64,000 nucleotides of DNA from contig NZ_BMXA01000007.1 of NCBI RefSeq assembly GCF_014651515.1, positions 62,001 through 126,000 of the forward strand, in the 5' to 3' direction. The notes under the pieces were generated by a model that was given only the letters and a program-made list of their open reading frames with translations, was not told the DNA's origin and searched no databases. The position numbers and the translations under genes are program-made. Positions 35,973-44,994 of the stretch are shown piece after piece. The stretch comes from Arenicella chitinivorans. GTDB lineage: Bacteria > Pseudomonadota > Gammaproteobacteria > Arenicellales > Arenicellaceae. Each line of letters opens with the position of its first letter. The stretch's first letter is position 1.

Positions 35973-37709
35973 ATGGCGATCTACAGCTGTCGTGTACAGA
36001 CAATCAGTCGATCTAAAGGCCGTTCGGCCACCGCTGCCGCTGCGTATCGAAGTGGCACTTCGATAGAAGATATTCGCACGGGCGAAATCCATAATTACAC
36101 CAATCGGAATGGTGTAGAAACGACGGGCATTGTGTTACCCGAAAATTCACCTCGTGAACTAAATCAACGAGAGAATTTGTGGAATGCCGCTGAGCAATCG
36201 GAGACTCGTAAAAACTCAACAGTCGCGCGCGAGGTGCTAGTTGCTGTTCCGCATGAGCTAGATAAAGAGTCACGTCAAGATCTGATTGAAGTTTACGCGC
36301 AACATCTTTCTGATCGTTATCAAACGGGCGTTGATTACGCGATTCATGAGCCAGATGCACAAGGCGATAATCGCAACTATCACGCACATATCTTGATGAC
36401 CACTCGTCGAATTGATGAGCAAGGTTTTGGTGCAAAGACGCGAGAGCTTGATGAAATTCGTGGCGACAACCCGCGTGGAAAATTAGAAGTAAATAACATC
36501 CGCCAGGCTTGGGAAGAACACGCTAACCGTGCTCTTGAACGATCAGGTCAAGAGGAACGCATTGATAGTCGCAGTTTGAAGGATCAAGGAATTGACCGAG
36601 AGCCTACTGTGCATATCGGGCCTAGTGGAAATGCGCTTGATCGTCGTAATGAGTTTTCTGAACGAGCCGAACTCAACAAGCAAATCCGTGATTTGAACAA
36701 AGAGCGAGTGCAAGCACTGCGTGAGTTAAAACAACTCCACAAAGAGCAACGCGAATTGAGCTCTGAACTGTCTGAGCTTTACGCAGAACGTAAAGAAGTT
36801 GGCCGTGATTTGAAGAAAACGGAAAGGCTCAAAGCGGCTGTTGACCAGGTCAATGAAAACCGGGGCGAAGTGTTCCAAGAACTGCAAGACAAACACTCAA
36901 AATATCAGCGATGGCATGACAGGGAAATTCACAAAGCCATTAGCGAGTATCACAGCTTTTCTGCATCTGAGCCGACCAAGAAAGGATGGTTTGAACGGCA
37001 GGCGAGGTTTGAACAACGTCAGCAGGACTTTGAGGTAGAGAAGGCGCAAAAGTTTGAGTCGATGCATAAAACGATTTCTGAGCATCGAGCGCCAACGATG
37101 GACGACGCTATATCAAAAGCATCATCAAAAGCCGCTTACGAACACAAGATCAAGAAAACCGAAATCGAAGCCAATACGCAAACCGATATTGGTGGCCAGG
37201 TAGAGAAGAAAACCTCGCATTACGAGGATATTCAAAAACAGATTTCGGAACGCTCAGAAGCGCGCTCTGAAGTTCAAGACCGTATCAAATCAAATCGTGA
37301 ATTACTGGCGGAAGTGGAGAAAAAATCCGCCGCCGCACAACAGCAACTCGAATCAAACACTAACTCGTTTACAGGAGGCTCCGTGAACCAAGACACCGAA
37401 ATTCAACCCGATAACACTCAAGCTCAGATTGATGCTGGTAGCAAACAAGAGGCTGAGTATTACAAAGGAGCGTTCGAGCGAAGGGAAGCCGAGGCAGAGT
37501 TAGCGCTCAAGGATCACAAAGAACACTTTGAACGACTTGAGCAGCCTGAACTCGACAATATTGACCCGATTCAAAATACGCCAAGCTCACAAAATGTAGA
37601 GGTCAATTCCGAGCGTCAGCAAATAGATTCAATGCTGAATAAGGCTGAAGAAAAGTTAGCCGAAGCGGAGCAAGCCCAAGAGAAGGAGGAAGACGATCTA
37701 GGCTACTAA
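35973..37709 (+). CDS. mobA: MobA/MobL-family relaxase
   Basis: 578 residues. The relaxase domain fills residues 1-220: the nicking tyrosine is in AAAAYRSGTS (Tyr 25), and the metal-binding histidines in YAIHEPD and NYHAHILMTTRR (His 125, 137, 139). The C-terminal 350 residues are a long charged coiled coil. It nicks oriT and carries the strand into the recipient. The oriT directly upstream has the nick sequence expected for this family. The coupling protein gene follows by 17 bases (or 121 from its preferred start). Confidence 0.9.
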   Translation: MAIYSCRVQTISRSKGRSATAAAAYRSGTSIEDIRTGEIHNYTNRNGVETTGIVLPENSPRELNQRENLWNAAEQSETRKNSTVAREVLVAVPHELDKESRQDLIEVYAQHLSDRYQTGVDYAIHEPDAQGDNRNYHAHILMTTRRIDEQGFGAKTRELDEIRGDNPRGKLEVNNIRQAWEEHANRALERSGQEERIDSRSLKDQGIDREPTVHIGPSGNALDRRNEFSERAELNKQIRDLNKERVQALRELKQLHKEQRELSSELSELYAERKEVGRDLKKTERLKAAVDQVNENRGEVFQELQDKHSKYQRWHDREIHKAISEYHSFSASEPTKKGWFERQARFEQRQQDFEVEKAQKFESMHKTISEHRAPTMDDAISKASSKAAYEHKIKKTEIEANTQTDIGGQVEKKTSHYEDIQKQISERSEARSEVQDRIKSNRELLAEVEKKSAAAQQQLESNTNSFTGGSVNQDTEIQPDNTQAQIDAGSKQEAEYYKGAFERREAEAELALKDHKEHFERLEQPELDNIDPIQNTPSSQNVEVNSERQQIDSMLNKAEEKLAEAEQAQEKEEDDLGY

Positions 37710-37830
37710 AGATGAGGCGGGGCTGATGTTGGCGCACCAGCCCCTAATTCAACGTCACACACGAGGTTCAATTCATGTTTTTAACGTTAAATCGTTCGCA
37801 ATATACCAAATATTGCGCGGGAGGCTCTAT

Positions 37831-40284
37831 ATGGGTCTAGTCGAGTTTTTAACCCTGCGCGGATTTTTGACTGCGTTCTCATTTTGTTTTTGGAATGGGC
37901 AGTATGCGATCAGAAAAGCAATTCAAATTAAATGGCGAGGCAACGTGCCTATTGGAGTGTATTGGGAAACAGACATACCCGCCGAAGCACAATACCTGGG
38001 CATGCAACCGCATGGCACTCAAGACTGGAAAATACAGAGAGCCTACCACTCGCTACTTGCAAATTACGGTGCGGATCGTTTGCATTTTGATCGTACCTTC
38101 AAATACCTTCCAGGCTTATTGTTGTTAGTGCCTTTGCTTCAATGGTCGTTTACCTGGACACTGAACTCAACCTGGGAGCTATACGAGCTCGTTATGGCTT
38201 TCTGGACAAGTTTGGCCGTGTTCATTGCTATTGCACCCTGCCTATCATCATCATACATCTGGCGTTGGCTATTGCCTTCCGTTTTGGTGACTTCGAGCGA
38301 AGAAAAAGCCTCGCTTGATGTGCTTTCAAGATGCTTGGTGCGTTTGCTCCCAAACAACAGAGTGCCAGACGACTTAGCCGATAAATACCGTGTTGGCGAT
38401 ATCGACTCTGAGGGTGACAGCGTTGTTGGCCAAATACTGGCCGCAGATTTTGAAGTCTCAGCCCTTTATTTACAGATCAGAGAAACACGCATTGTGTTCT
38501 TTTTCGCTGGAGTCATTCTAATGCTGGCGACTTGGCTACCAACTGACTTCACAGCATTTGGAATGGCAAGCAAGAGCACGGTTTTGTTCCTGCTCATTGT
38601 CGCGCTGTTTGTATACGAAGTGACGCAGCCAGCGCCGAGCCAATTGCGAGCGGAAGTGATGGATAAAGCCGCCAAACAATCGGCAACTGAGTATTTAAGA
38701 GACTCAGCTGGCCGCGACTATTGGCAGAACATTGAAAAAGCTAAAATTGCCCAGCAAATGAAAGCCGCTGAAGACGATTCGCCCATTTTCCACTTTGGCG
38801 AATCAACTGGCATCTTGGCATCTAGACGAGATCCTTTTGCTCCGTCGTCTGAAGGAATAAACGTGACACTGTCACAGAATGATCTATCAACGCATCTGTG
38901 CGCATTAGGCGCATCAGGAACAGGTAAAACGAGTGCCATCATCCGCCCGACGGTCAGTCAGTGGCTAAATCACAAAGCAGGTGGTTTGCTGGTTCTGGAT
39001 GGTAAGGGTCAACTCGCTGAAGAGCTGCAAGACGCTCCAGGTTACACCGTGATCTCACCTGATCGCTGTGATTACAACGCTATTGAGGGCTTGTATCCTG
39101 AAGAAATAGCCGACGCTTGCCAGGCAATCTTTGGTGGTAAATCGAAAGAGGTCAGTATCTTCGATGACGCGGCCAGAAATGCGATTCTAAATGCCGCCAT
39201 CCTGTTGCACGAAAGCGATTCAGATTACACGATCAAGGCGATCTTCCGATTATTGGACGACGAGGAAGATCGAGAAACCTTAATGCGGGAAGTCGCCGAG
39301 CCAACGCCATTGTTCGCCAGAGCATGTGAGTATTGGCTGATCGAATACTCCGAGTATTCAGACCGAGTTAAATCATCCGTGATGGTCACGGCAAAGACCT
39401 GGTTAACGCCGGTGGTTCAAAACCGTTACCTAAGCCGCTGGAACGATTGCGCAACGGGCGAGCGTATCGAGGACGTATGTAACGGCTCTCTGATCGGACT
39501 TTCTCTGCCTGAAGCCAAATATGGCAAAGCAGGTAACTTGATTTCCATGTTTGCCATGCGCCGCATATACCAAGCCGTTAAGCTCCGGGGCGATGGCTGG
39601 CGCAAAGCGGGTGGTGCTCAAGTGTTGATGGTTGCCGATGAAGTTCAGAACCTGGTTGGCCAAGCGGATCTCGAAATGGTACCCATCGCACGATCTCTCG
39701 GTTTAGCCATGCTCTGGTCTACCCAAAACCTTGATGGCCTTAACAGCCGATTGGGTAGAGAAGAGACTCAGCAACTTTTGGGCAACTTCGCCAATCTGAT
39801 CGCGTTTTCCCCAAGAACCAATCTCAGTGATGAATTTGTCGCAAAGCGAGTAGGTGAAGTATGGCGCACCGTCGTAGAACGTTTTAACGGTTTTCCAGAT
39901 TCGCGTTTTTCAGTTGAATCATTTGTGCATTCAGGAACCGCGAAGATCATGCACGCCACGCCAGAAGAGCCAATGATTAATCGCAATATTAACTTCGGCA
40001 GAATGGGGCACGTTGCCGGCTCTGAGAACCTTTTATACGGCAGTTTCAAAATGCACCTGCTGTTTAGAAAGTTGTTGCGGCTACCTATGCCTGACCACCC
40101 CGACATCAAAGAACCGTATGCCGATGTGCAGATCAAACCATCGAAAATCGTCAGTGCTGACGAAATCGAATCACTACTATCACGTCAGGGTCTAGCTCTC
40201 GTCGTATTCAGGCGTGCTGGTGTAATTCGTCGCGACGTGATTGCCACCAAACCAATGTACTCATTTGGAGGCAATAATGATTGA
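37831..40284 (+). CDS. Type IV coupling protein (TraD/VirD4-like)
   Basis: 817 residues from ATG 37831, chosen for its GGGAGG site; the frame is open from 37726. Membrane helices lie near residues 100-150 and 220-270. The ATPase has Walker A GASGTGKTS near residue 360, LLVLDGKGQ next to it, and LMVADEVQNL as Walker B-like near 600. It hands the relaxase-DNA complex to a secretion channel, and can use the channel of a helper plasmid. The next gene overlaps its stop by eight bases. Confidence 0.85.
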   Translation: MGLVEFLTLRGFLTAFSFCFWNGQYAIRKAIQIKWRGNVPIGVYWETDIPAEAQYLGMQPHGTQDWKIQRAYHSLLANYGADRLHFDRTFKYLPGLLLLVPLLQWSFTWTLNSTWELYELVMAFWTSLAVFIAIAPCLSSSYIWRWLLPSVLVTSSEEKASLDVLSRCLVRLLPNNRVPDDLADKYRVGDIDSEGDSVVGQILAADFEVSALYLQIRETRIVFFFAGVILMLATWLPTDFTAFGMASKSTVLFLLIVALFVYEVTQPAPSQLRAEVMDKAAKQSATEYLRDSAGRDYWQNIEKAKIAQQMKAAEDDSPIFHFGESTGILASRRDPFAPSSEGINVTLSQNDLSTHLCALGASGTGKTSAIIRPTVSQWLNHKAGGLLVLDGKGQLAEELQDAPGYTVISPDRCDYNAIEGLYPEEIADACQAIFGGKSKEVSIFDDAARNAILNAAILLHESDSDYTIKAIFRLLDDEEDRETLMREVAEPTPLFARACEYWLIEYSEYSDRVKSSVMVTAKTWLTPVVQNRYLSRWNDCATGERIEDVCNGSLIGLSLPEAKYGKAGNLISMFAMRRIYQAVKLRGDGWRKAGGAQVLMVADEVQNLVGQADLEMVPIARSLGLAMLWSTQNLDGLNSRLGREETQQLLGNFANLIAFSPRTNLSDEFVAKRVGEVWRTVVERFNGFPDSRFSVESFVHSGTAKIMHATPEEPMINRNINFGRMGHVAGSENLLYGSFKMHLLFRKLLRLPMPDHPDIKEPYADVQIKPSKIVSADEIESLLSRQGLALVVFRRAGVIRRDVIATKPMYSFGGNND

Positions 40285-41305
40285 TTCCCCTAGTCACATG
40301 ATCCGACAGTTATTCGGTTTCGATCACGGAACAGTAACGAACGCGAATCAGGTTCATCCTATCCGTGAGCAATACCCCGAGCTGGTTGGTGAAAACGGCA
40401 TAAGTAATGCAGCAAAGCAGAACTGGCAAAGGACTGATTGGATACCCATCGGCATCATTGTTTTGTTCCTGGTGTCGATGATTGTCTTCTTTGGCTATTA
40501 CAAACCCGCCGCCAGGCTGGCCAAGACTAACGCCGATATAGCCCGTATATCTGCCGCCTTCGACCAACGCGTTAACCAGATTAACAGTATGGCGAACCAG
40601 CTTGATCAGTTTGTGATAGACAACGCACTGCCCAGGGAACTACAAAGCGCAGTGTCAATCTCGCGGAACGCGGTGAACGCACTGGCTCAGGCAAAACCAA
40701 ATGAACAAACAATCGCCCAACGGTTCGAGGCTGAGGCGAAGTTTAAGCAGCTATCCGAGCAGATCATCCAGAACCGCGACTTGGCCGTATACGGCGAGCT
40801 GAGCGAGCTTCCAGATGACTTTACGGACAAAGATGTAATCAATCGTGGAGTAAAGACGCTCGAACTGGTTGAGCAGTGGGGAGATCGTTTGTCGAGTACT
40901 GAGCGGGAAGCCGCAGATCTACTCGACATCTTTAACAACAAGCTGATGCCAAAACGTAAAATGGAGCTACGCAACTCAATTCTGACCGAATGGCAAGATG
41001 CCCATAACTCGTTATTGCAGAACTGGAAGCAACTTAAGGATTTAGAGATCTCACTCGCTGCCCGAGCAGAAGCAATCAAAGCAGCAAATGTACGCCAGGA
41101 AGAAATCAAACAAGCTGCTCTGGAACGACAGCGCGAATACGAACGAGCTCAGGCTGAACGAGAAGCTTTGCGACCAAAGCCAGTCAAACAAATTCGTAGG
41201 CAGCAACCTGTTAACCAACCTAAGCCAAAGCAGCAACGGAAACCCAAAAAGCAACTAAGTGAGCTTGAGCGCCGTAAACGTGCCGCTTCGAAGCTAATCG
41301 ATTAA
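40277..41305 (+). CDS. Membrane protein with long coiled coil, transfer-linked
   Basis: 342 residues from ATG 40277, preceded by GGAGG; the start overlaps the coupling protein stop. One membrane helix near residues 52-73 (WIPIGIIVLFLVSMIVFFGY), then a long helical domain and a very basic Gln/Lys/Arg-rich tail. No family recognised. Coupling to the T4CP gene suggests a role in transfer, for example a membrane scaffold. Confidence 0.65.
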   Translation: MIDSPSHMIRQLFGFDHGTVTNANQVHPIREQYPELVGENGISNAAKQNWQRTDWIPIGIIVLFLVSMIVFFGYYKPAARLAKTNADIARISAAFDQRVNQINSMANQLDQFVIDNALPRELQSAVSISRNAVNALAQAKPNEQTIAQRFEAEAKFKQLSEQIIQNRDLAVYGELSELPDDFTDKDVINRGVKTLELVEQWGDRLSSTEREAADLLDIFNNKLMPKRKMELRNSILTEWQDAHNSLLQNWKQLKDLEISLAARAEAIKAANVRQEEIKQAALERQREYERAQAEREALRPKPVKQIRRQQPVNQPKPKQQRKPKKQLSELERRKRAASKLID

Positions 41306-41318
41306 GAAGGTAACAGAG

Positions 41319-41633
41319 ATGAAAAAAATCATCGCACTAATTTTAACGACCATCACCTTAAGCGGCTGCATGCCGAATAAACAACTTGGCCAAACTGTAG
41401 AGGAACTGAGACAACGGTTTACGGGCAAGAAATACAGTATAGAACCTATTCAGGGCAAAGATCAGCAATACCTGATTCGCATATTCAACACGGATGTTAA
41501 AAAGCGACGGTTGAATCGACAGATCGCGATGAGTGAGGTGTGCCCGTATTCCCGGCATGCCGAAGTGTTGGTTGAGAAAGACGATCACAAGCTCGGCAAG
41601 ACTCAACTCGTTGTCTGGTGCAGACCGAAATAG
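41319..41633 (+). CDS. Small lipoprotein in the transfer operon
   Basis: 104 residues with a lipoprotein signal (IIALILTTITLSGC, lipobox LSGC). The mature part is basic, with two cysteines (SEVCPYS and VVWCRPK). No family recognised. It sits between the coiled-coil membrane protein and another exported small protein, all closely spaced, so probably part of the mobilization operon or an entry-exclusion-like function. Confidence 0.6.
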   Translation: MKKIIALILTTITLSGCMPNKQLGQTVEELRQRFTGKKYSIEPIQGKDQQYLIRIFNTDVKKRRLNRQIAMSEVCPYSRHAEVLVEKDDHKLGKTQLVVWCRPK

Positions 41634-41641
41634 GAGGCGTT

Positions 41642-41905
41642 ATGAAAACAATTATTTTGAGCGCTGTTCTCATGCTCGCTGTAAGTTTTATAGCACTTTC
41701 GCATGACGCAGAAGTCACTAGAGAGTCTATATGTCAGCGTGGGCCTGGCGTCTATTTTCTTGAGGTCAATAAGGTCTTTTACCGAACGACCGTTGTCGAG
41801 AAAGGAGGATTGATATTTATAGACAATCCACCACATGAAGCCGCTGGTGGATTGTGCTACTGCCGAGACCAGAAAGAATACCCGCCGATTCTGGTTTGTG
41901 ATTAA
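41642..41905 (+). CDS. Small exported protein in the transfer operon
   Basis: 87 residues from ATG 41642, chosen for the GGAGG just upstream. N-terminal signal (IILSAVLMLAVSFIALS). Four cysteines in the mature part, including LCYCRDQ. Eight bases after the lipoprotein gene. No family recognised. Confidence 0.55.
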   Translation: MKTIILSAVLMLAVSFIALSHDAEVTRESICQRGPGVYFLEVNKVFYRTTVVEKGGLIFIDNPPHEAAGGLCYCRDQKEYPPILVCD

Positions 41906-41926
41906 ACTTTCAACAGGAGAATATGA

Positions 41927-42097
41927 ATGAAACTATGGCATTTTATCGGGGCGGGCATAGCTACTACGGCAACCGCGCCAATAACATCGATCTCGCTACC
42001 ATTGGCGACGCTATTATCTTCTGTACTCGTTATATATCCGCTATCTTTATGGATGCTCAAAACGATTGATGATTGGCATCTAAAGTGCTCAAGTTAG
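41927..42097 (+). CDS. Small hydrophobic membrane peptide
   Basis: 56 residues. AGGAGA lies six bases before ATG 41927; the ATG at 41923 is too close to it. Two hydrophobic segments (FIGAGIATTATAPI, and LPLATLLSSVLVIYPLSLWM). Last gene of the transfer-linked run. Short plasmid membrane proteins often act in exclusion or channel assembly, but there is no direct evidence here. Confidence 0.45.
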   Translation: MKLWHFIGAGIATTATAPITSISLPLATLLSSVLVIYPLSLWMLKTIDDWHLKCSS

Positions 42098-42145
42098 TAA
42101 GGCTAGGAGATCACAGTCAACACTATTCCAGTGAGCTAGTTTAGT

Positions 42146-42589
42146 ATGAAAATTGTATATATCGACATGGATGACACGCTCTGTAACTTCAAGAACAGTT
42201 ATAAGCAATCGCTCATCGATAGGCCTGAGATTACGTGGCCGCACTCACAGTGTGGATTCTTTGTTCACTTGGAACCACTCCCGCAAGCACTTGAAACCGT
42301 GAATCTACTAATTGAATCGAATAAGTATGACCCTTATATTTTGACTTCACCATCGGTCCGAAATCCGAATAGTTATATCGAGAAGCGAATATGGATAGAG
42401 CAATACTTTGGGCTCAATTTCTGTAAAAAGCTAATTATTTCGCCTAATAAAGCTTTGAACATTGGTGACTATTTAATTGATGACAATGTTCAAGGAAAAG
42501 GCCAGGAAAATTTCCAAGGAGAGCTTATTCATTTCGGTAGCAAAGCTTTCCCTAATTGGGAATCCATAGCGCGATATTTAGAAATTTAA
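42146..42589 (+). CDS. HAD-family 5'(3')-deoxyribonucleotidase-like protein
   Basis: 147 residues. The HAD motif I is YIDMDDTLCNF (both aspartates present), motif II is ILTSPS, and motif IV is YLIDDNVQG. The size and the CNF-like sequence after the aspartates match the NT5C deoxyribonucleotidase family, which dephosphorylates deoxynucleoside monophosphates. On a mobile element it may adjust nucleotide pools. It lies just downstream of the transfer genes and faces the RiPP locus 2. Confidence 0.7.
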   Translation: MKIVYIDMDDTLCNFKNSYKQSLIDRPEITWPHSQCGFFVHLEPLPQALETVNLLIESNKYDPYILTSPSVRNPNSYIEKRIWIEQYFGLNFCKKLIISPNKALNIGDYLIDDNVQGKGQENFQGELIHFGSKAFPNWESIARYLEI

Positions 42590-42695
42590 AGTTTCTTATC
42601 GAGCAAAAGTACGTTGCGTGGATCATAACCTGGATGTACACATACTCTACGAATGAGGCTTTTTGGTGGACCAGACACCTGTTTTAATAGACAAG

Positions 42696-43292
42696 TTATC
42701 GTTTCGCACGAAATGAGTACATTAAAGTATAGCGATCCCCCTTCAGTACTTTTGAAACGGCATGATGGGACTTTTCTGAAATTTCAAACGTGAAAACTGA
42801 ATTAGACAGTGGAAGGTATGTTCGATTATCAGACAAATTCGGCGTTCCGTTATCGTCGCCAAAAACCATAAAGTATCCTCCATTTTCTTCGGTCCAACCT
42901 TCGTTAAAATGAATAAGAAATCTATGAGTCTGTTTCTTTTTCGAGTGATGATCGGAGTGAATTTTAACGTAGTCGTTTTCACTCATTTTTTGAAATTGTA
43001 TATCTATTTGAGAAGAAAGTTCCACGTCATACACTTTTTGTACGTGCCGTAAAGCTGAAAAAAATGCTTCATCAGAGAACAGCCAACTTATGGACTTAGG
43101 TATTTCATCCTGAGCCGGGCGGTTTGAATAAAGCGACAAAAAATCGGGTAGGGTTTTATGTTTCCAATTTGGATATTCTCTACACCAGATGAGAACATCT
43201 CTAACCAAATTATTAGGAAGCACTCCTATTCCTGTAGAGTGTCTAAATGGATGGGCTACGAGATCGTTGTTTTCTAGATTAAACAAACTCAT
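42696..43292 (-). CDS. 2-oxoglutarate/Fe(II) oxygenase (RiPP locus 2)
   Basis: 198 residues from ATG 43292; a TTG at 43298 is possible. The double-stranded beta-helix iron site is visible: VKIHSDHHSKKK (HxD) and the distal HHAVSKVLKGDRYTLMYSF, with the arginine that binds 2-oxoglutarate. A GGYFMVFGDD strand sits between. Related to prolyl 4-hydroxylase-type enzymes. It immediately follows the radical SAM gene, so it probably hydroxylates or desaturates the peptide made by this locus. Confidence 0.78.
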   Translation of the reverse strand: MSLFNLENNDLVAHPFRHSTGIGVLPNNLVRDVLIWCREYPNWKHKTLPDFLSLYSNRPAQDEIPKSISWLFSDEAFFSALRHVQKVYDVELSSQIDIQFQKMSENDYVKIHSDHHSKKKQTHRFLIHFNEGWTEENGGYFMVFGDDNGTPNLSDNRTYLPLSNSVFTFEISEKSHHAVSKVLKGDRYTLMYSFRAKR

Positions 43293-43294
43293 GG

Positions 43295-44474
43295 TCAATT
43301 GACATAAGAACTCGCAGTGTCATAAATGTGCCGAATGAGCTTTTCATGATTCGTGCAGTAAACGCTTGGGTTGTTGAAATCCCGTTCCTTGGAATATCTT
43401 GTTGGAATGTATCCCCCCCCCGCAAATATTAACCAGATCACAAGATCTACATTTTTCAGCAAGCGATTTGGCACCAAGTTGTCGCGCAACAACACTTGAA
43501 TGATTTGCGGCTTCGTTAAAGGAATTATTAAATACATTAAGAGATAAATCCGTTATCCCATCCTTTGCGGCTTTTAAAGAGTCTACCGCTTCAATAGCTC
43601 CATCTGTTTCCACTACTACCAAATCTACAGGTTCGACTCCCATTGACTCAACCAAGCTTTTACCTCCGAACATAATTCTTAGCATACTGTCAAAAGTACG
43701 AATAGGAATTGGGTTCTTATCTTCAATCCAGTGGTCAAAGAGCCGGATAAACCAGTCTGCATACAAATTGTTTGTTCCAGTTTGATCAAATTTATAAGGC
43801 AACCGATGCCAGTTATCATATGGTAATAAGAAATCCATGCTGGGTGGATTAAAGCATCTCAGATATTCGTAAATCTCTATTGGATCATTATCTAGGTCTA
43901 CTACGCAAAGAAACCCCGAAAGAAGCTTTTTATATTTAGCTGAAGTTAATAGCTGGAGACGTTCGTGTAGTTTTTGTCCAGACCCTCTCCCCTTATGATC
44001 AACGCGAAATCGGTCGTTGATATGAGGAGGGCCATCGATGCTTATACCAGTTCTGAGGCCGAGTTTTAGCATCAGGTCTCCCATTTCTTCGTTGAAAAGT
44101 AAACCGTTTGATTGCATTCCAAATCTGCAATCAATGCCTTCAGCTTCAAGCGTGCTTTTTAGTATAGAAGTAACCATTTCAATATGGTTACAACCTCCAA
44201 GCATAGGTTCGCCGCCGTGGTAAATTATGGAAGTGTATTCTTTTTGATGAAACTGATTGTGCTCAAGAATACGTTGAGCTGTTTTTTGCACTGTTTTTTC
44301 TGAGATTAAGCCTGGCTTGGACTTCCAGGATGTATCTTCTCTATTGTAAACAAAGCAGTAGTTACAGTTTAGATTGCACCTACTTTGTATTTTCAGTATG
44401 AATGTATGAAAGGGGATCAGTTTAGAATTTTGTAAATCACCGGTTATCGCTGTCATGATGTTGCTGATGATCAT
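43295..44474 (-). CDS. FxsB-type radical SAM/SPASM enzyme, split by a G9 frameshift
   Basis: Radical SAM motif IQSRCNLNCNYCFVYN (Cys 33, 37, 40) followed by EDTSWKSKP, GGEPMLG and GISIDGPP: the family that forms three-residue cyclophanes (FxsB, XyeB, HaaB, GrrM). The SPASM end reads CRSCDLVNICGGG and then hits a run of nine Gs (plus-strand Cs 43413-43421). As sequenced, the frame goes on to IHSNKIFQ and stops at 43344. With eight Gs it would continue GGGYIPTRYSKERDFNNPSV then YC, restoring the last SPASM cysteine, and end at 43295. So the gene is frameshifted, phase-variable or misread. It overlaps the end of the 73-residue precursor and lies next to the oxygenase. Confidence 0.82.
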
Positions 44475-44658
44475 TATGAGCGCATCCAGTTTCCTCGAGG
44501 GTCCTTAACGCGAAAAGAATTGCTTTAGGTGCGCTTACGCTAAGGTTCTCCTTAGATAACTTATTTTCATGCTCAATTACAGTGGATTTAAGAGTGCCTA
44601 TATTTTGGAACTCTTCTACTGACTTGTTTTCGGAATTGATGCTTGAAGAATCTGACAA
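44437..44658 (-). CDS. Triceptide-type RiPP precursor B (locus 2)
   Basis: 73 residues, start TTG 44658 with AGGAG six bases upstream. The leader shares PKAI with the other precursor (SAPKAILFALRTLEE here). The C-terminus is a His-rich core, GCAHNDHQQHHDSDNR, with H-N-D, H-Q-Q and H-D-S triplets that fit the aromatic-X-polar pattern used by three-residue cyclophane formation. The radical SAM gene overlaps its 3' end by 38 bases. Product inferred, not shown. Confidence 0.7.
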   Translation of the reverse strand: MSDSSSINSENKSVEEFQNIGTLKSTVIEHENKLSKENLSVSAPKAILFALRTLEETGCAHNDHQQHHDSDNR

Positions 44659-44667
44659 AGTCTGCTC

Positions 44668-44838
44668 CTAGTTGTGATTTGTGTGATCACTGAAGTCGTA
44701 ATGACTCAAAGTTGGGTCTGGGTCCCTTGTTACGCTTTCAATTGCCATAGCTATAGCTTTCGGTACGTCGTCACCAATTGTTTGAGGAGAAAGCAAAGCT
44801 TCTTGCTTCAAATCTGTTTCGGTTGAATTCTCTTTCAT
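44668..44838 (-). CDS. Triceptide-type RiPP precursor A, 56 residues (locus 2)
   Basis: A short frame ATG 44838 to TAG 44668 encodes 56 residues. The leader has DDVPKAIAMAIESV, aligned with SAPKAILFALRTLEE of the neighbouring precursor. The C-terminus, LSHYDFSDHTNHN, has aromatic and His residues in triplets Y-D-F, F-S-D and H-T-N. It lies nine bases upstream of the other precursor on the same strand. It is the first gene of the locus; the leader match and position argue that it is real. Confidence 0.7.
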   Translation of the reverse strand: MKENSTETDLKQEALLSPQTIGDDVPKAIAMAIESVTRDPDPTLSHYDFSDHTNHN

Positions 44839-44994
44839 GACTACAAGTTATCCCAGTTGCTCAAAAATTACAAATGTTAGTTTATATCCATTTCGAGTTA
44901 CTTGTAGTAGTCTTCAGACTTAATCGGACTTCGAGCTTTTTATCGTCAGGCTTAATTCCGATATTCACGATTAAAAAAACCAACTTTAGTTCAG

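Noticed and set aside
35973-42097. Considered whether the element is a self-transmissible ICE
   Set aside because: Relaxase and coupling protein are present, but no VirB4-like ATPase, pilin or channel genes are seen in the element.
42586-42800. Open frame in the -1 phase running through the end of the oxygenase gene (contains SLIRRVCVHPGYDPRN)
   Set aside because: It reads like protein, but has no ATG, only a GTG at 42678 with a weak ribosome site, and overlaps the oxygenase. Not strong enough to call.
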